Below are positions 1 to 8,199 of a stretch of 12,133 nt of DNA, one piece after another; the first letter of the stretch is position 1, and each line of letters begins with the position of its first letter. Origin of the DNA: Alteromonadaceae bacterium (GTDB lineage Bacteria; Pseudomonadota; Gammaproteobacteria; Pseudomonadales; Oleiphilaceae); assembly GCA_013393545.1 (NCBI GenBank), contig JABXHG010000594.1:1-12133 (forward strand). Reading direction: 5' to 3'. A model generated the notes under the pieces. The model was not told where the DNA came from. It saw only the letters and a program-made list of their open reading frames with translations, and made no database searches. The position numbers and the translations under genes are program-made.

Positions 1-174
1 AAGTGAAGAGGAGAAATAGGTGTAAAGAGGGGAGGATGAGAGGGAGGAGAAAAAGGAAATGAACGGGGGAAGGTGAAGGAACGAGGAATAGATAGAAGAG
101 GCAGAGGAAACGAAAAAGGGAGAAACACAAAGCGGGGCAGGGGTGACGGAGATGGTCAGATTGAAGAAGATCAA
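1..174. other. Corrupted terminal sequence, probable low-quality read or contig end
   Basis: The plus strand here is almost all purine: bases 1-60 contain no C and only six T, and bases 1-120 contain 13 pyrimidines in total. The pyrimidine share rises toward base 174, where normal ~60% GC coding sequence begins abruptly. Read on the minus strand, the segment still follows MurC codon by codon without insertions or deletions, but G (and later also A) is replaced by T or C. A gradient of miscalls worsening toward the end, with frame retained, fits decaying signal at the end of a chain-termination read. It does not look like a repeat, a mobile element or a separate gene. Confidence 0.8.
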
Positions 175-624
175 AAACGTAGGGTCCAGACCGGCTTCGC
201 CCAGTACCGAGGCGATCAGGCTGGTGGTGGTGGTCTTGCCATGGGTTCCGGCAATGGCGATGCCATGACGATAACGCATGATTTCCGCCAGCATTTCGGC
301 CCGCGGCACAATGGGCACCCGCCGGCTTCTGGCAGCGATCACTTCCGGGTTGTCTTCCGAGACAGCGGTCGAGACCACCACCACATCAGCGCTGGCGCTG
401 TTTTGCTCGCGATGGCCAATCTGGACTTCCACCCCCAGGGCGCGCAGGCGGCCGGTAACCGGGCTGTCCTTGATATCCGAACCGGACACCTCGTAGCCCT
501 GGTTTTTCAGCACCTCGGCAATGCCGCTCATACCCGCGCCACCAATGCCAACAAAATGAATGCGGCGAATCCGGCGCATCTCCGGCACCTGGTAGACCAG
601 CGGCGGGTTGGTTGCTTCAGCCAT
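1..624 (-). CDS. murC: UDP-N-acetylmuramate--L-alanine ligase MurC, 5' part, distal end corrupted
   Basis: Cytoplasmic ATP-dependent ligase that adds L-Ala to UDP-MurNAc, the first step of the peptide stem. The frame gives 208 residues from the ATG at 624 and runs off the window at base 1 (family length about 470-490). Visible are the N-terminal Rossmann motif [17 protein letters not shown] (residues 23-39), the GSD at 48-50, RAEMLAE (108-114) and the ATP-binding loop GTHGKTTTT (126-134), followed by GLDPTF (145-150). The ATG overlaps the murG stop by 8 bases (ATGGCTGA), which supports this start and suggests coupling. From residue 151 on (bases 1-174) the frame stays open, but the sequence departs from MurC in a systematic way: coding-strand purines have become pyrimidines. 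Family landmarks survive at matching spacing, for example SFLHLPP at 181-187 where MurC has SFLHLQP. Identity is certain from base 175 upward; the part below should not be trusted as protein sequence. Confidence 0.93.
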   Translation of the reverse strand, partial: MAEATNPPLVYQVPEMRRIRRIHFVGIGGAGMSGIAEVLKNQGYEVSGSDIKDSPVTGRLRALGVEVQIGHREQNSASADVVVVSTAVSEDNPEVIAARSRRVPIVPRAEMLAEIMRYRHGIAIAGTHGKTTTTSLIASVLGEAGLDPTFLIFFNLTISVTPAPLCVSPFFVSSASSIYSSFLHLPPFISFFSSLSSSPLYTYFSSSL

Positions 625-1702
625 TTGCGGCCTCCAGACAGTAATTCACGACTCTCTCCGTTGCATCCGGGCGGGCCAGCGATCGGGCGGCCTTCGCCAT
701 TGTCAGTAGTTTGTTCCGGTCGGCGGACAACTCGGCCAGAGCATCCGCCAGCAATTGCGGGGTAAGTTCCGGTTGCGCAACCATGAGCGCACCGCCGGCC
801 TTCACCATGTGCTCGCCGTTGCGGGTCTGGTGGTCGTCCACCGCGTGGGGGAACGGCACCAGAATGGCCGGCACGCCAGCGGCGCACAGCTCCGAGACCG
901 TCAGGGCACCGGAGCGACAGATCACTACATCGGCCCATTCGTAGGCTGCGGCCATGTCACGAATAAACGGCTCGACACTGGCCTCGACGCCACTGGTCTC
1001 ATAGGCCGCCAGCGCTGCCTGGTGATTTTTTTCTCCGCACTGGTGGCGCACCTGTGGCCGATCTCCGGCAGCCATTTTTGCCAGCGCGGCCGGTACCTGT
1101 TCGTTAAACACCCGAGCGCCGAGGCTTCCACCCACCACCAGTACCCGTAGCGGGCCGGAACGGTCAGCCAGGCGCTGCTCCGGTTCGGGCACAGTGGTCA
1201 TGTCCTCCCGTACCGGGTTGCCGGTACAGCGGGTGACCGCCCGGCCACCAAAGCTGTCCGGGAAAGCCTCCAGCACGGTATGGGCAAAGCGGGTCAGCCA
1301 ACGGTTGGTCATTCCCGCCACGGCGTTTTGTTCATGAATCACCAGCGGGCGCTTCAGTAACCAGGCGGCAATGCCGCCCGGACCGGTCACGAACCCGCCC
1401 ATGCCGACCACGCAATCCGGACGAATTCGGCGCAGAATCGTCCAGGCCTCGCCCAACGCTCGCATCAGCCGGAACGGGGCCATCAGCAGTGCCAGCTTGC
1501 CCTTGCCCCGCAAGCCGGAAATATGGATCAGCGACAGCTCAATATCGGTTTCGCCGATCAGGCGCTCTTCCATGCCGCCACTGGCCCCAAGCCAATAAAC
1601 TTCATGCCCGAGGGCCTGCAACGCGCGCGCGGTGGCCAGTGCGGGAAACACATGGCCGCCGGTACCACCAGCCATCATCAGAAAGCGACGGGAATTATTC
1701 AT
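617..1702 (-). CDS. murG: Lipid II synthase, UDP-GlcNAc transferase MurG
   Basis: Peripheral inner-membrane glycosyltransferase (GT28, GT-B fold) that transfers GlcNAc from UDP-GlcNAc to lipid I, making lipid II. With the start at 1702 the protein has 361 residues, close to the family norm (E. coli 355). The N-terminal glycine loop [10 protein letters not shown] is at residues 11-20, ISGLRGKG at 61-68, [11 protein letters not shown] at 100-110 and [14 protein letters not shown] at 123-136. The second glycine loop GGSLGAR is at 191-197, and the donor-site block [11 protein letters not shown] at 262-272 is followed by [14 protein letters not shown] (282-295). The frame is open up to 1756, but the ATG at 1702 is preferred: it has GGAGG 8 bases upstream, overlaps the ftsW stop by 8 bases, and puts the GGTGGH loop at its usual distance from the N-terminus. 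The 18 extra upstream residues would only re-read the ftsW tail. Confidence 0.97.
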   Translation of the reverse strand: MNNSRRFLMMAGGTGGHVFPALATARALQALGHEVYWLGASGGMEERLIGETDIELSLIHISGLRGKGKLALLMAPFRLMRALGEAWTILRRIRPDCVVGMGGFVTGPGGIAAWLLKRPLVIHEQNAVAGMTNRWLTRFAHTVLEAFPDSFGGRAVTRCTGNPVREDMTTVPEPEQRLADRSGPLRVLVVGGSLGARVFNEQVPAALAKMAAGDRPQVRHQCGEKNHQAALAAYETSGVEASVEPFIRDMAAAYEWADVVICRSGALTVSELCAAGVPAILVPFPHAVDDHQTRNGEHMVKAGGALMVAQPELTPQLLADALAELSADRNKLLTMAKAARSLARPDATERVVNYCLEAANG

Positions 1703-2894
1703 AAACCGCACCTCCCGACTGGCTGCCAGCCACCGCTGGTGGCGGCTGTTGTTCACGATCGAGGCGCTCCATTTCCACCCGCGCCAAAATGCCTATACAG
1801 GCGCAGAACACCAGCAGACTTGAGCCCCCGTAACTGACCAGTGGCAAGGTCAGGCCCTTGGTGGGCGCCAGCCCTGTGGCCACCGCCATATTGATGCCGG
1901 CCTGCAAGCCCAACAGCATGGTGATGCCGTAACTGAAACAGGCGCCAAATGCCATGCCCGCCTTTTCCGCGCGCCGGGCAATGACAAAACCGCTGATCAC
2001 CAGGGTGGCGAACAGTAACAGGACAAACAGGGCCCCGAGCAAGCCGAATTCCTCGGAAATGATTGAGAAAATGAAATCGGTGTGGGCTTCAGGCAAGAAG
2101 AACAGCTTCTGGATCGAGTTGCCCAGCCCCACCCCGGTCCATTCGCCACGACCAAAGGCAATTAGCGACTGAGTGAGCTGGTACCCGGTGTTGAACTGGT
2201 CCTGCCAGGGGTCCAGATAGCTGACCATCCGTTTGATACGGTAAGGCTCTGCAAATACCAGCGCAGCGCCGACACAAACGAGGCCGACCACCATGACCAT
2301 GAAACGCTTGAGGCAAACGCCGCTCAGAAAAATCATGGTCATACAGGCGGTAACCAGTACCACCGTAGCGCCGAAGTCCGGCTGAATCATCAACAGCCCC
2401 GTTGCCGCGGCCAGAACCAGCATCGGCTTGAATAACCCCGACCACCGGCGCCTCAGTTCTTCCCGCCGGCGCACTACGTAACCGGCCATATAGGCCACCA
2501 AACACAATTTAGCGACTTCGGAAACCTGAGCATTGAACAGGCCCATCGGCAACCAGCGGGTGGAGCCGTTTACCGTCAGTGCCAGAGGCGTCATCATCAA
2601 GGACAAGGCGAACAAGCCCAGGGCCAACAAGGGCAAGCTGGTGCGCTCCCACCAGCCGATGGGCACGTTGACTGCCACCAGTGCAGTCACACAGCCGAGC
2701 AAAGCGAAAATCACCTGGCGGATGACATAATGGTAGGCGTTACCCAAAGTGGCCGAGGCCATATCCATGGAGGCCGAAGAAATCATCACCACGCCAATCA
2801 CCAGCAGCGCCACCGAGGTCATCACCAGAACCGGTAGCGGCTGCAGGCTGAAGCCCGGCCGGGAGCGTGTTTCAGCTGTCATGGTATCGGCCAT
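1695..2894 (-). CDS. ftsW: Septal peptidoglycan polymerase FtsW (SEDS family)
   Basis: Polytopic inner-membrane glycosyltransferase that polymerises lipid II at the division site together with FtsI. From the ATG at 2894 it has 399 residues, with many hydrophobic segments consistent with the ten-helix SEDS fold. Family landmarks are NGSTRWLPMG (109-118), the QPDFGATVVL block (171-180), the long periplasmic loop with DPWQDQFNTGYQLTQSLIAFGRG (about 228-250), and EAHTDFIFSIISEEFGLLG (269-287) with the catalytic aspartate at about residue 273. Near the C-terminus lies LPLVSYGGSSLL. A GTG at 2897 and an ATG at 2882 are also in frame. The ATG at 2894 is chosen because GGAGG sits 7 bases upstream and because it overlaps the murD stop as TGATG. 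The short polar tail after the last helix is cytoplasmic. Its neighbours murD and murG keep FtsW in its standard dcw position. Confidence 0.96.
   Translation of the reverse strand: MADTMTAETRSRPGFSLQPLPVLVMTSVALLVIGVVMISSASMDMASATLGNAYHYVIRQVIFALLGCVTALVAVNVPIGWWERTSLPLLALGLFALSLMMTPLALTVNGSTRWLPMGLFNAQVSEVAKLCLVAYMAGYVVRRREELRRRWSGLFKPMLVLAAATGLLMIQPDFGATVVLVTACMTMIFLSGVCLKRFMVMVVGLVCVGAALVFAEPYRIKRMVSYLDPWQDQFNTGYQLTQSLIAFGRGEWTGVGLGNSIQKLFFLPEAHTDFIFSIISEEFGLLGALFVLLLFATLVISGFVIARRAEKAGMAFGACFSYGITMLLGLQAGINMAVATGLAPTKGLTLPLVSYGGSSLLVFCACIGILARVEMERLDREQQPPPAVAGSQSGGAVYE
1711..1715 (-). promoter_or_regulatory. murG ribosome binding site
   Basis: GGAGG inside the last codons of ftsW, 8 bases before the ATG at 1702. 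It decides the murG start in favour of 1702 over the upstream GTG at 1756. Confidence 0.8.
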
Positions 2895-4234
2895 CACAAC
2901 GCCTCCACCAACGCCCGGAACTGGTCGCCCCGGTCGTTGTAACTGGTGAACATGTCGAAGCTGGCACAGGCCGGCGACAGCAGCACCCGGTCGCCTTCAT
3001 GGGCCAACCTTGAAGCTTCCCGAACCGCCTGTTCAAGACTGCCCACCGGGTAACAGGCCATACTTTCACCCAGCGCATCGGCAATGAGGCCGGCATCGCG
3101 ACCGATCAGAACCACCGCGCGGCAATGCCGGCTAGCGGCTTCCGCCAGTGGCCGGAAGTCGGCACCTTTGCCCTCGCCGCCGGCAATCAGAACAATCTTC
3201 CCGCTATCCGGCGCCAGGCTCTCGATGGCGGCAACCGCCGCCCCCACGTTGGTGCCCTTGGAGTCGTTGATGTAATCCACACCTTCGTGCCGGCGGAGAA
3301 ACTCACAGCGATGCGCCAATCCGGCAAATTCGCGCGCCACCCGCAGCATAGGCTCCATGGCCAGACCGGCGGCCTGCCCCAGCGCCAGTGCCGCCATCAC
3401 GTTGCTGATGTTGTGCCGGCCCATCAGCTTGAGCTCGCTGGCCAGCAACAGGTTGTCAAAACCGAAGGTAATCCAGGTGCCGTGTTCGTCGTCCCGGGTA
3501 CTGAAGGTATCCGGATTCACGCGGTTAAAACCGAAACACAGAAAGCGCAGATTATCCCGCGCCATGGGCGTGCTCAGGGCATCATCGAGGTTGACGATGG
3601 CATTCTGACAGGCGTTGTAGATTCGCTGTTTGGCCTGGAAATAGGCCATTTTGTCCGGGTAGCGATCCATGTGATCGTCGCTGACATTCAGTACCGTGGC
3701 GGCCAGCGCACCCAGCTCGTGGGTGGTTTCCAGCTGGAAACTCGACACTTCCAGAATGTAAAGATCCGCGCCCTGCCCGAGCAGCTCCAGCGCCGGGGTA
3801 CCGATGTTTCCGCCTACCTGAACACGACGGCCGGCGGCCCTGGCCATTTCGCCCAGCAACGTGGTCACCGTGGTTTTGCCGTTGGAACCGGTAATGGCGA
3901 TGATCGGCGCGTCGGCGGCCTCGGCAAACAGGTCAATGTCACCCCGGATCAGTGCTCCATTCCTGCCCGCGTGGGCAATGGCCGGCTCGGCAATGCCAAT
4001 GCCCGGGCTGACCACCAGTTCGTTGAAGCCGGCAAAGTAATCGGCATCAAACTCGCCCAGCTGAACCGGCACATCCGGCCAGTTCGCCCGGAGTTCATCC
4101 AGGCCCGGCGGGTTCTGTCGACTATCAGCCACGGCGATGTCCCGCCCCTGTTCGGACAGGTAGCGCACGCAGGAGAGCCCGGTTTTACCGAGCCCTACAA
4201 TCAATGTGCGACGATCCGAAACAATAACGCTCAT
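2894..4234 (-). CDS. murD: UDP-N-acetylmuramoyl-L-alanine--D-glutamate ligase MurD
   Basis: Cytoplasmic ATP-dependent ligase that adds D-Glu to UDP-MurNAc-L-Ala. The 446 residues are near the usual 438-450. The N-terminal domain starts with the Rossmann-like LIVGLGKTGLS (11-21) and carries SPGI at 76-79. The ATP loop ITGSNGKTTVTTLL is at 114-127, NIGTPALELL at 143-152 and EVSSFQLE at 162-169. FQAKQRIY (199-206) holds the lysine expected to be carbamylated (about K202). The C-terminal domain has HRCEF (308-312) and YINDSKGTN (321-329). The start lies 15 bases after the mraY stop. Its Shine-Dalgarno sequence is poor (AGGGA about 12 bases upstream), so re-initiation by ribosomes finishing mraY is plausible. 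The stop overlaps the ftsW start by one base. Confidence 0.97.
   Translation of the reverse strand: MSVIVSDRRTLIVGLGKTGLSCVRYLSEQGRDIAVADSRQNPPGLDELRANWPDVPVQLGEFDADYFAGFNELVVSPGIGIAEPAIAHAGRNGALIRGDIDLFAEAADAPIIAITGSNGKTTVTTLLGEMARAAGRRVQVGGNIGTPALELLGQGADLYILEVSSFQLETTHELGALAATVLNVSDDHMDRYPDKMAYFQAKQRIYNACQNAIVNLDDALSTPMARDNLRFLCFGFNRVNPDTFSTRDDEHGTWITFGFDNLLLASELKLMGRHNISNVMAALALGQAAGLAMEPMLRVAREFAGLAHRCEFLRRHEGVDYINDSKGTNVGAAVAAIESLAPDSGKIVLIAGGEGKGADFRPLAEAASRHCRAVVLIGRDAGLIADALGESMACYPVGSLEQAVREASRLAHEGDRVLLSPACASFDMFTSYNDRGDQFRALVEAL
2902..2906 (-). promoter_or_regulatory. ftsW ribosome binding site
   Basis: GGAGG within the last codons of murD, 7 bases before the ATG at 2894 and only 4 before the in-frame GTG at 2897. 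The spacing favours the ATG. Confidence 0.7.
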
Positions 4235-4249
4235 AGCCGTAGCAAATCC

Positions 4250-5335
4250 CTATCGTATCTTCAGACTGGCCAGGCCAATCAGGACCAGAACCACGGTAAT
4301 GACCCAGAACCGCACGATCACGCGCGGCTCGGGCCAGCCCTTCAATTCAAAATGGTGGTGCAGCGGTGCCATCCGGAAAATCCGCCGGCCGGTCAGCTTG
4401 TAGGAGGCCACCTGCAGGATCACCGAGATGGTTTCCATGACAAACACACCGCCCATGATGAACAGCACAATTTCCTGACGGACAATCACTGCCACCACGC
4501 CCAGGGCAGCACCCAGCGCCAGCGCACCCACATCGCCCATGAACACCTGGGCCGGGTAGGTGTTGAACCAGAGAAAACCAAGCCCGGCCCCCACCAGCGC
4601 ACAGCAGAAGACAATCAGCTCACCGGCACCTGGCAAATGCGGTATCAGCAGGTAGTTGGCGAACTGCGCATGGCCGGACACGTAGGCAAAAATGGCCAGA
4701 GCGCTGGCCACCATCACCGTTGGCATGATCGCCAGGCCGTCCAGACCGTCAGTCAGGTTGACGGCGTTACTGCTGCCGACAATCACGCAATAGGTCAGCA
4801 GGATGAACAGCACCGGGCCCAGGGTGACCGACACATTCTTCAGAAATGGCAGATACAGAGACGTCTCTTGTGGCAGGGCCGAGCTGTAATACAGCAAAAC
4901 CGCCGCCGCCGCACCAACCACGGATTGCCAGAAGTACTTCCACCGCGCCGGCAGCCCCCGGGGATTGCGCTCAACCACTTTGCGGTAGTCGTCCACCCAG
5001 CCAATCGCACCAAAGGCCAGTGTTACGATCAGCACCACCCACACATAACGGTTGCCCAGATCCGCCCACAGCAGGGTGGAGATGGCAATCGCCACCAGAA
5101 TCAGGGCGCCACCCATGGTGGGCGTACCGGCCTTGCTCAAGTGGGTTTGCGGGCCATCGTCCCGAACTGCCTGACCGATCTGGTGCTGGCTGAGCTTACG
5201 GATCATCATCGGGCCGATCAGCAGCGAAATCAGCAACGCCGTCAGCACGCCAAGAATGGCGCGCAGGGTCAGATACTGAAACACCGTCAGCGCCGAAAAA
5301 TAGTCTGAAAGAATCTCTGTCAGCCAGAGCAACAT
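4250..5335 (-). CDS. mraY: Phospho-MurNAc-pentapeptide transferase MraY (lipid I synthase)
   Basis: Integral inner-membrane enzyme that transfers phospho-MurNAc-pentapeptide from UDP to undecaprenyl phosphate, forming lipid I. It has 361 residues (E. coli 360) and close similarity along its whole length. Signature blocks are [12 protein letters not shown] (65-76), WVDDYRK (113-119) with the aspartate pair D115/D116, [14 protein letters not shown] (193-206), [15 protein letters not shown] (256-270) with the active-site aspartate D268, and [19 protein letters not shown] (321-339) with the conserved triple histidine. Hydrophobic helices separate these loops as in the ten-helix family topology. 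The ATG overlaps the end of murF by 16 bases. AAGGTGG inside murF, 7 bases before the ATG, is the likely ribosome binding site. The overlap suggests coupled translation of murF and mraY. Confidence 0.98.
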   Translation of the reverse strand: MLLWLTEILSDYFSALTVFQYLTLRAILGVLTALLISLLIGPMMIRKLSQHQIGQAVRDDGPQTHLSKAGTPTMGGALILVAIAISTLLWADLGNRYVWVVLIVTLAFGAIGWVDDYRKVVERNPRGLPARWKYFWQSVVGAAAAVLLYYSSALPQETSLYLPFLKNVSVTLGPVLFILLTYCVIVGSSNAVNLTDGLDGLAIMPTVMVASALAIFAYVSGHAQFANYLLIPHLPGAGELIVFCCALVGAGLGFLWFNTYPAQVFMGDVGALALGAALGVVAVIVRQEIVLFIMGGVFVMETISVILQVASYKLTGRRIFRMAPLHHHFELKGWPEPRVIVRFWVITVVLVLIGLASLKIR

Positions 5336-6714
5336 GGGTTTGCCACCTTGTTTCTTATGCCCTCAACCACGCAATCCATGGCGGAGCTGCGAGAACCCTT
5401 GACCAAAACCGTGCATGCGCCGGAATCGGCCAGCACGGCATCAACGGCCTGTGCGTGGTCCTCTACCTGTTCTGCATTGGCCCCGAAACCTTCGGCATAC
5501 GCTTCGCTTCCCGGCCCGACGGCCAATAAACGCTCGATCCCCCGGTCCCGGGCATGTTTTCCCACCTCCCTGTGCAAAGCCGCTGAGTGTTCCCCTAATT
5601 CCGCCATGGCGCCAAACACCGCCACTCGTTTACCAGCATAACCGGCCAGCACATCCACTGCGGCTTTCATGGATGTGGGGTTGGCGTTATAACTATCGTC
5701 AATAACCGTCAATGAGTCGGTCAGCCGGAGCTTCTGTAAGCGACCCTGAACCGAACTCAGGCTGCCCAGACCATCTGCCAGTTGTTGATCGCTCGCACCC
5801 AACTCCCGGCAGGCTGCGATGGCCAGCATGGCGTTCAGCAGATTATGGGCGCCAACCAACGGCACACTTAGCCGGAATTGCCAGCCGCCCGGGCCGGCCA
5901 CATCCGCCTCTACCCGATCAGGCCCCGCCACGGTGTTGGCAGCCCGGTAATCGGCCGCCGCATCACCGGCCAGGGACACACTGCACACCCGCCGCTGGCC
6001 GGCCCGGGCCAGCCACTCTGTGAAGGCGGGATCATCCCGGTTCAACACCACCAGCCCGGATTCGGACACGCCATCAATAATTTCGCCCTTGGCCTGAACG
6101 ATATTCTGGTAACTGCCAAAGCCTTCCAGATGCGCCTCACCGGCGTTGGTCAGAATCGCCACTTCCGGGCGAACCAGGGCGACCGTGTAGGCGATTTCGC
6201 CCAGACCGCTGGCGCCCAGCTCAATCGCGCCATATCGGTGCTCCGGAGCCAGCCGGAACAGGGTCAACGGCACGCCGATGTGGTTGTTCAGGTTACCCTC
6301 GGTGGCCAGTGCCGGCCCCATACACTGCAGCACCGCCGCCGTCATCTGGCGCACCGTGGTCTTGCCGCTGCTGCCAGTGATGGCCACCAGACGGGCGGCA
6401 CTTTCATCTCGGTTGGCAGCGGCAAGCTGCGCAAGAGCCAGCAAGGTGTCCGGCACCAACAGTTGCGGCAGCGGCACCGAGGGATCCTCGCAATCCACCA
6501 CGGCCGCAACCGCGCCAGCCTGATGGGCCTGTGCCAGAAATCCGTGACCGTCAAAACGATCGCCGCGCAGAGCTACAAACAGGTCACCGCCGGCGACGGA
6601 CCGCGTGTCGGTGGACACGCCAGAGAACCTAACCTGCCCCCCGTCGGCCAAAGTAACGGCCAGCCGTGCCTGCAACCACTGGCAGGCTTCCGCCAACAAA
6701 AAGGCGCGCATCAT
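5320..6714 (-). CDS. murF: UDP-MurNAc-tripeptide--D-alanyl-D-alanine ligase MurF
   Basis: Cytoplasmic ligase that adds D-Ala-D-Ala to UDP-MurNAc-tripeptide, completing the pentapeptide precursor. The start chosen at 6714 gives 464 residues (family about 450-470). Domain 1 has [19 protein letters not shown] (33-51). Domain 2 has the ATP loop [10 protein letters not shown] (112-121), [14 protein letters not shown] (139-152) and [10 protein letters not shown] (165-174), then NRDDPA (225-230). Domain 3 has GRLQ (324-327) and [14 protein letters not shown] (339-352). The frame is open to an ATG at 6741, but that start would overlap murE by 31 bases and has no suitable ribosome site. GGAGG at 6721-6725 is 6 bases from the ATG at 6714, which overlaps the murE stop as ATGA. 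A second ATG follows at once (6711), so the N-terminus is uncertain by one residue. Confidence 0.96.
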   Translation of the reverse strand: MMRAFLLAEACQWLQARLAVTLADGGQVRFSGVSTDTRSVAGGDLFVALRGDRFDGHGFLAQAHQAGAVAAVVDCEDPSVPLPQLLVPDTLLALAQLAAANRDESAARLVAITGSSGKTTVRQMTAAVLQCMGPALATEGNLNNHIGVPLTLFRLAPEHRYGAIELGASGLGEIAYTVALVRPEVAILTNAGEAHLEGFGSYQNIVQAKGEIIDGVSESGLVVLNRDDPAFTEWLARAGQRRVCSVSLAGDAAADYRAANTVAGPDRVEADVAGPGGWQFRLSVPLVGAHNLLNAMLAIAACRELGASDQQLADGLGSLSSVQGRLQKLRLTDSLTVIDDSYNANPTSMKAAVDVLAGYAGKRVAVFGAMAELGEHSAALHREVGKHARDRGIERLLAVGPGSEAYAEGFGANAEQVEDHAQAVDAVLADSGACTVLVKGSRSSAMDCVVEGIRNKVANPCCSG

Positions 6715-8195
6715 GCCACACCTCCATTCAGGTGCAAGCATTCGCGCACCTGCTCGACGTCGCTGAACGGTATTTTCCGGCCATGGACTTCCTGATATTC
6801 CTCATGGCCCTTGCCAGCCACCAGCACCAGGTCTTCCGGGCCCGCCTGAGCGATGGCCCGGGCAATAGCCTCGGCCCGCCCATGAACCACGGAGTAATTC
6901 GCCTGCTCAGAGAAACCTTTCACAATGTCGGCAACAATGGCTTGCGGCTCTTCGCCACGGGGATTGTCGTCGGTGACAATGATCTGGTCGGCCATTTTCT
7001 CAGCCTCCCGGGCCATGTCCGCACGTTTGCCAGGGTCACGGTCGCCGCCGCAGCCAAATACGCAAACCAGCTTACCCCGGGCGTGTTCTCGCAGCGCTGT
7101 CAGCGCATTGGCCAGCGCATCCGAGGTATGGGCGTAGTCAACAACAACCTGCTTGCCCGCGGGGCCCACGAAGCGTTCGAGACGTCCCGGGGGTGGCGAC
7201 AGGCGGCGACAGGCATTCGCCGCCACATCCACCGGAACCCCTAGTGCCAGCACGGTGGCCAGCGCGGCCAGTACGTTGCTGGCGTTGAAACTGCCCAGCA
7301 GCGGCACGTTCAGTTCGAACGCCCCCCACAGGCCATCCACGCTAGCGCGGAAACCGTCGGCAGACGCTTCAAACCCGGTCAGCCACAATTCGGTCTGGGC
7401 CTCATGCAGGCTGTAGCGCAAACGGTCGCACCGGCCTTCAAGCTGTTGATAGAGTTGGCGTCCGAAGGGGTCATCAAAGTTGATAACCACGAAATGCAGC
7501 TCTTCGCGCTGGAACAGTTTTGCCTTGGCCTCACCGTAGGCTTCCATGGTGCCGTGGTAGTCCAGATGATCACGGGTCAGGTTGGTGAACACCGCACCGG
7601 TCATCGCCAGTTTGTCGATGCGGCCCTGATCCAGCGCGTGGGACGACACCTCCATCACGGCTGCGCGGCCGCCCTGCCCCTGAATACTGCGCAGCACACG
7701 GTTTACCTGCACCACATCCGGCGTTGTGTGGCTGGCGGGCCGCAGGTTAGCGGGCATGCCATAACCCAGAGTTCCGAGGATGCCGCAGGGCATACCACTT
7801 TCATGCAGCAAGCGGGCAATGTAATGGCTGACCGAAGTTTTCCCATTGGTTCCGGTTATTCCAATCACCCGCAGGTGCCTTGACGGGTGGTCGAAAAAGC
7901 GGGTTGCAATACGGCCAAGCTGATCTCGCAGGCCGGTTACCGGCACCACAAGTACTTCCCGGTATTCGTGGCACTCGGCGGCTTCGTCACTCTCGAGCAA
8001 TACTGCCGTGGCACCAGCATCGATGGCCTGATCCAGATAGTAATCCGCAGCCGTGCGTGTGCCGGACAAGGCCACAAAGGCGTCACCGGCACGCACGCAC
8101 CGGCTGTCGGTTTGCAGGCCGTGCACGGTGACATCAAACACCGAAGGGACAACCACAATGCCCTGCAACAGGGTGCTGATCGAGGCAATACACAT
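6711..8195 (-). CDS. murE: UDP-MurNAc-L-Ala-D-Glu--meso-diaminopimelate ligase MurE
   Basis: Cytoplasmic ATP-dependent ligase adding the third residue of the stem peptide. It has 494 residues (E. coli 495). Domain 1 contains LQTDSRCVRAGDAFVALSG (27-45). The ATP loop GITGTNGKTSV is at 112-122, followed by HTTPD (156-160) and EVSSHALDQGR (182-192). TNLTRDHLDYHGTMEAYGEA (204-223) leads to the probable carbamylated lysine K224. Domain 3 has VDYAHTSDAL (352-361) and CGGDRDPGKR (382-391). DDNPRGE at 409-415 is the signature that selects meso-diaminopimelate over lysine, so the cell wall is predicted to be of the DAP type, as expected for a Gram-negative. The start is 4 bases after the ftsI stop, and a G-rich ribosome site (AGGGGG) overlaps the ftsI end. 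Confidence 0.98.
   Translation of the reverse strand: MCIASISTLLQGIVVVPSVFDVTVHGLQTDSRCVRAGDAFVALSGTRTAADYYLDQAIDAGATAVLLESDEAAECHEYREVLVVPVTGLRDQLGRIATRFFDHPSRHLRVIGITGTNGKTSVSHYIARLLHESGMPCGILGTLGYGMPANLRPASHTTPDVVQVNRVLRSIQGQGGRAAVMEVSSHALDQGRIDKLAMTGAVFTNLTRDHLDYHGTMEAYGEAKAKLFQREELHFVVINFDDPFGRQLYQQLEGRCDRLRYSLHEAQTELWLTGFEASADGFRASVDGLWGAFELNVPLLGSFNASNVLAALATVLALGVPVDVAANACRRLSPPPGRLERFVGPAGKQVVVDYAHTSDALANALTALREHARGKLVCVFGCGGDRDPGKRADMAREAEKMADQIIVTDDNPRGEEPQAIVADIVKGFSEQANYSVVHGRAEAIARAIAQAGPEDLVLVAGKGHEEYQEVHGRKIPFSDVEQVRECLHLNGGVA
6721..6725 (-). promoter_or_regulatory. murF ribosome binding site
   Basis: GGAGG inside the last codons of murE, 6 bases before the ATG at 6714 and 9 before the adjacent ATG at 6711. 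It rules out the longer frame starting at 6741. Confidence 0.8.
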
Positions 8196-8199
8196 GGCG

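Noticed and set aside
1..174. Diversity-generating retroelement variable region, phase-variable tract or GA-rich microsatellite
   Set aside because: No tandem unit is present. Retroelement diversification targets adenines and needs a template repeat and a reverse transcriptase, none of which is seen; the damage follows a gradient to the sequence edge and hits an essential gene.
73..765. Plus-strand open frame of 230 residues starting in the purine-rich end
   Set aside because: It is antisense to murC and the murG end and starts in corrupted sequence. Its RGRGN/GRG-rich beginning is only the purine bias.
1703..1756. Longer murG start at 1756 giving a second MNNSR-like N-terminus
   Set aside because: The MNNSR resemblance between the two starts is coincidental. 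The upstream part re-reads the ftsW tail and starts with GTG, while the ATG at 1702 has GGAGG at good spacing.
3125..5308. A 727-codon open frame on the plus strand, antisense to murD and mraY
   Set aside because: It is His/Gln/Arg-rich with no recognisable domain and lies opposite two essential, well-matched genes. In GC-rich genes the codons TTA, CTA and TCA, which would give antisense stops, are rare, so long antisense frames arise by chance.
6715..6741. Longer murF start at 6741
   Set aside because: It would extend 31 bases into murE with no ribosome site, whereas GGAGG sits 6 bases before the ATG at 6714.
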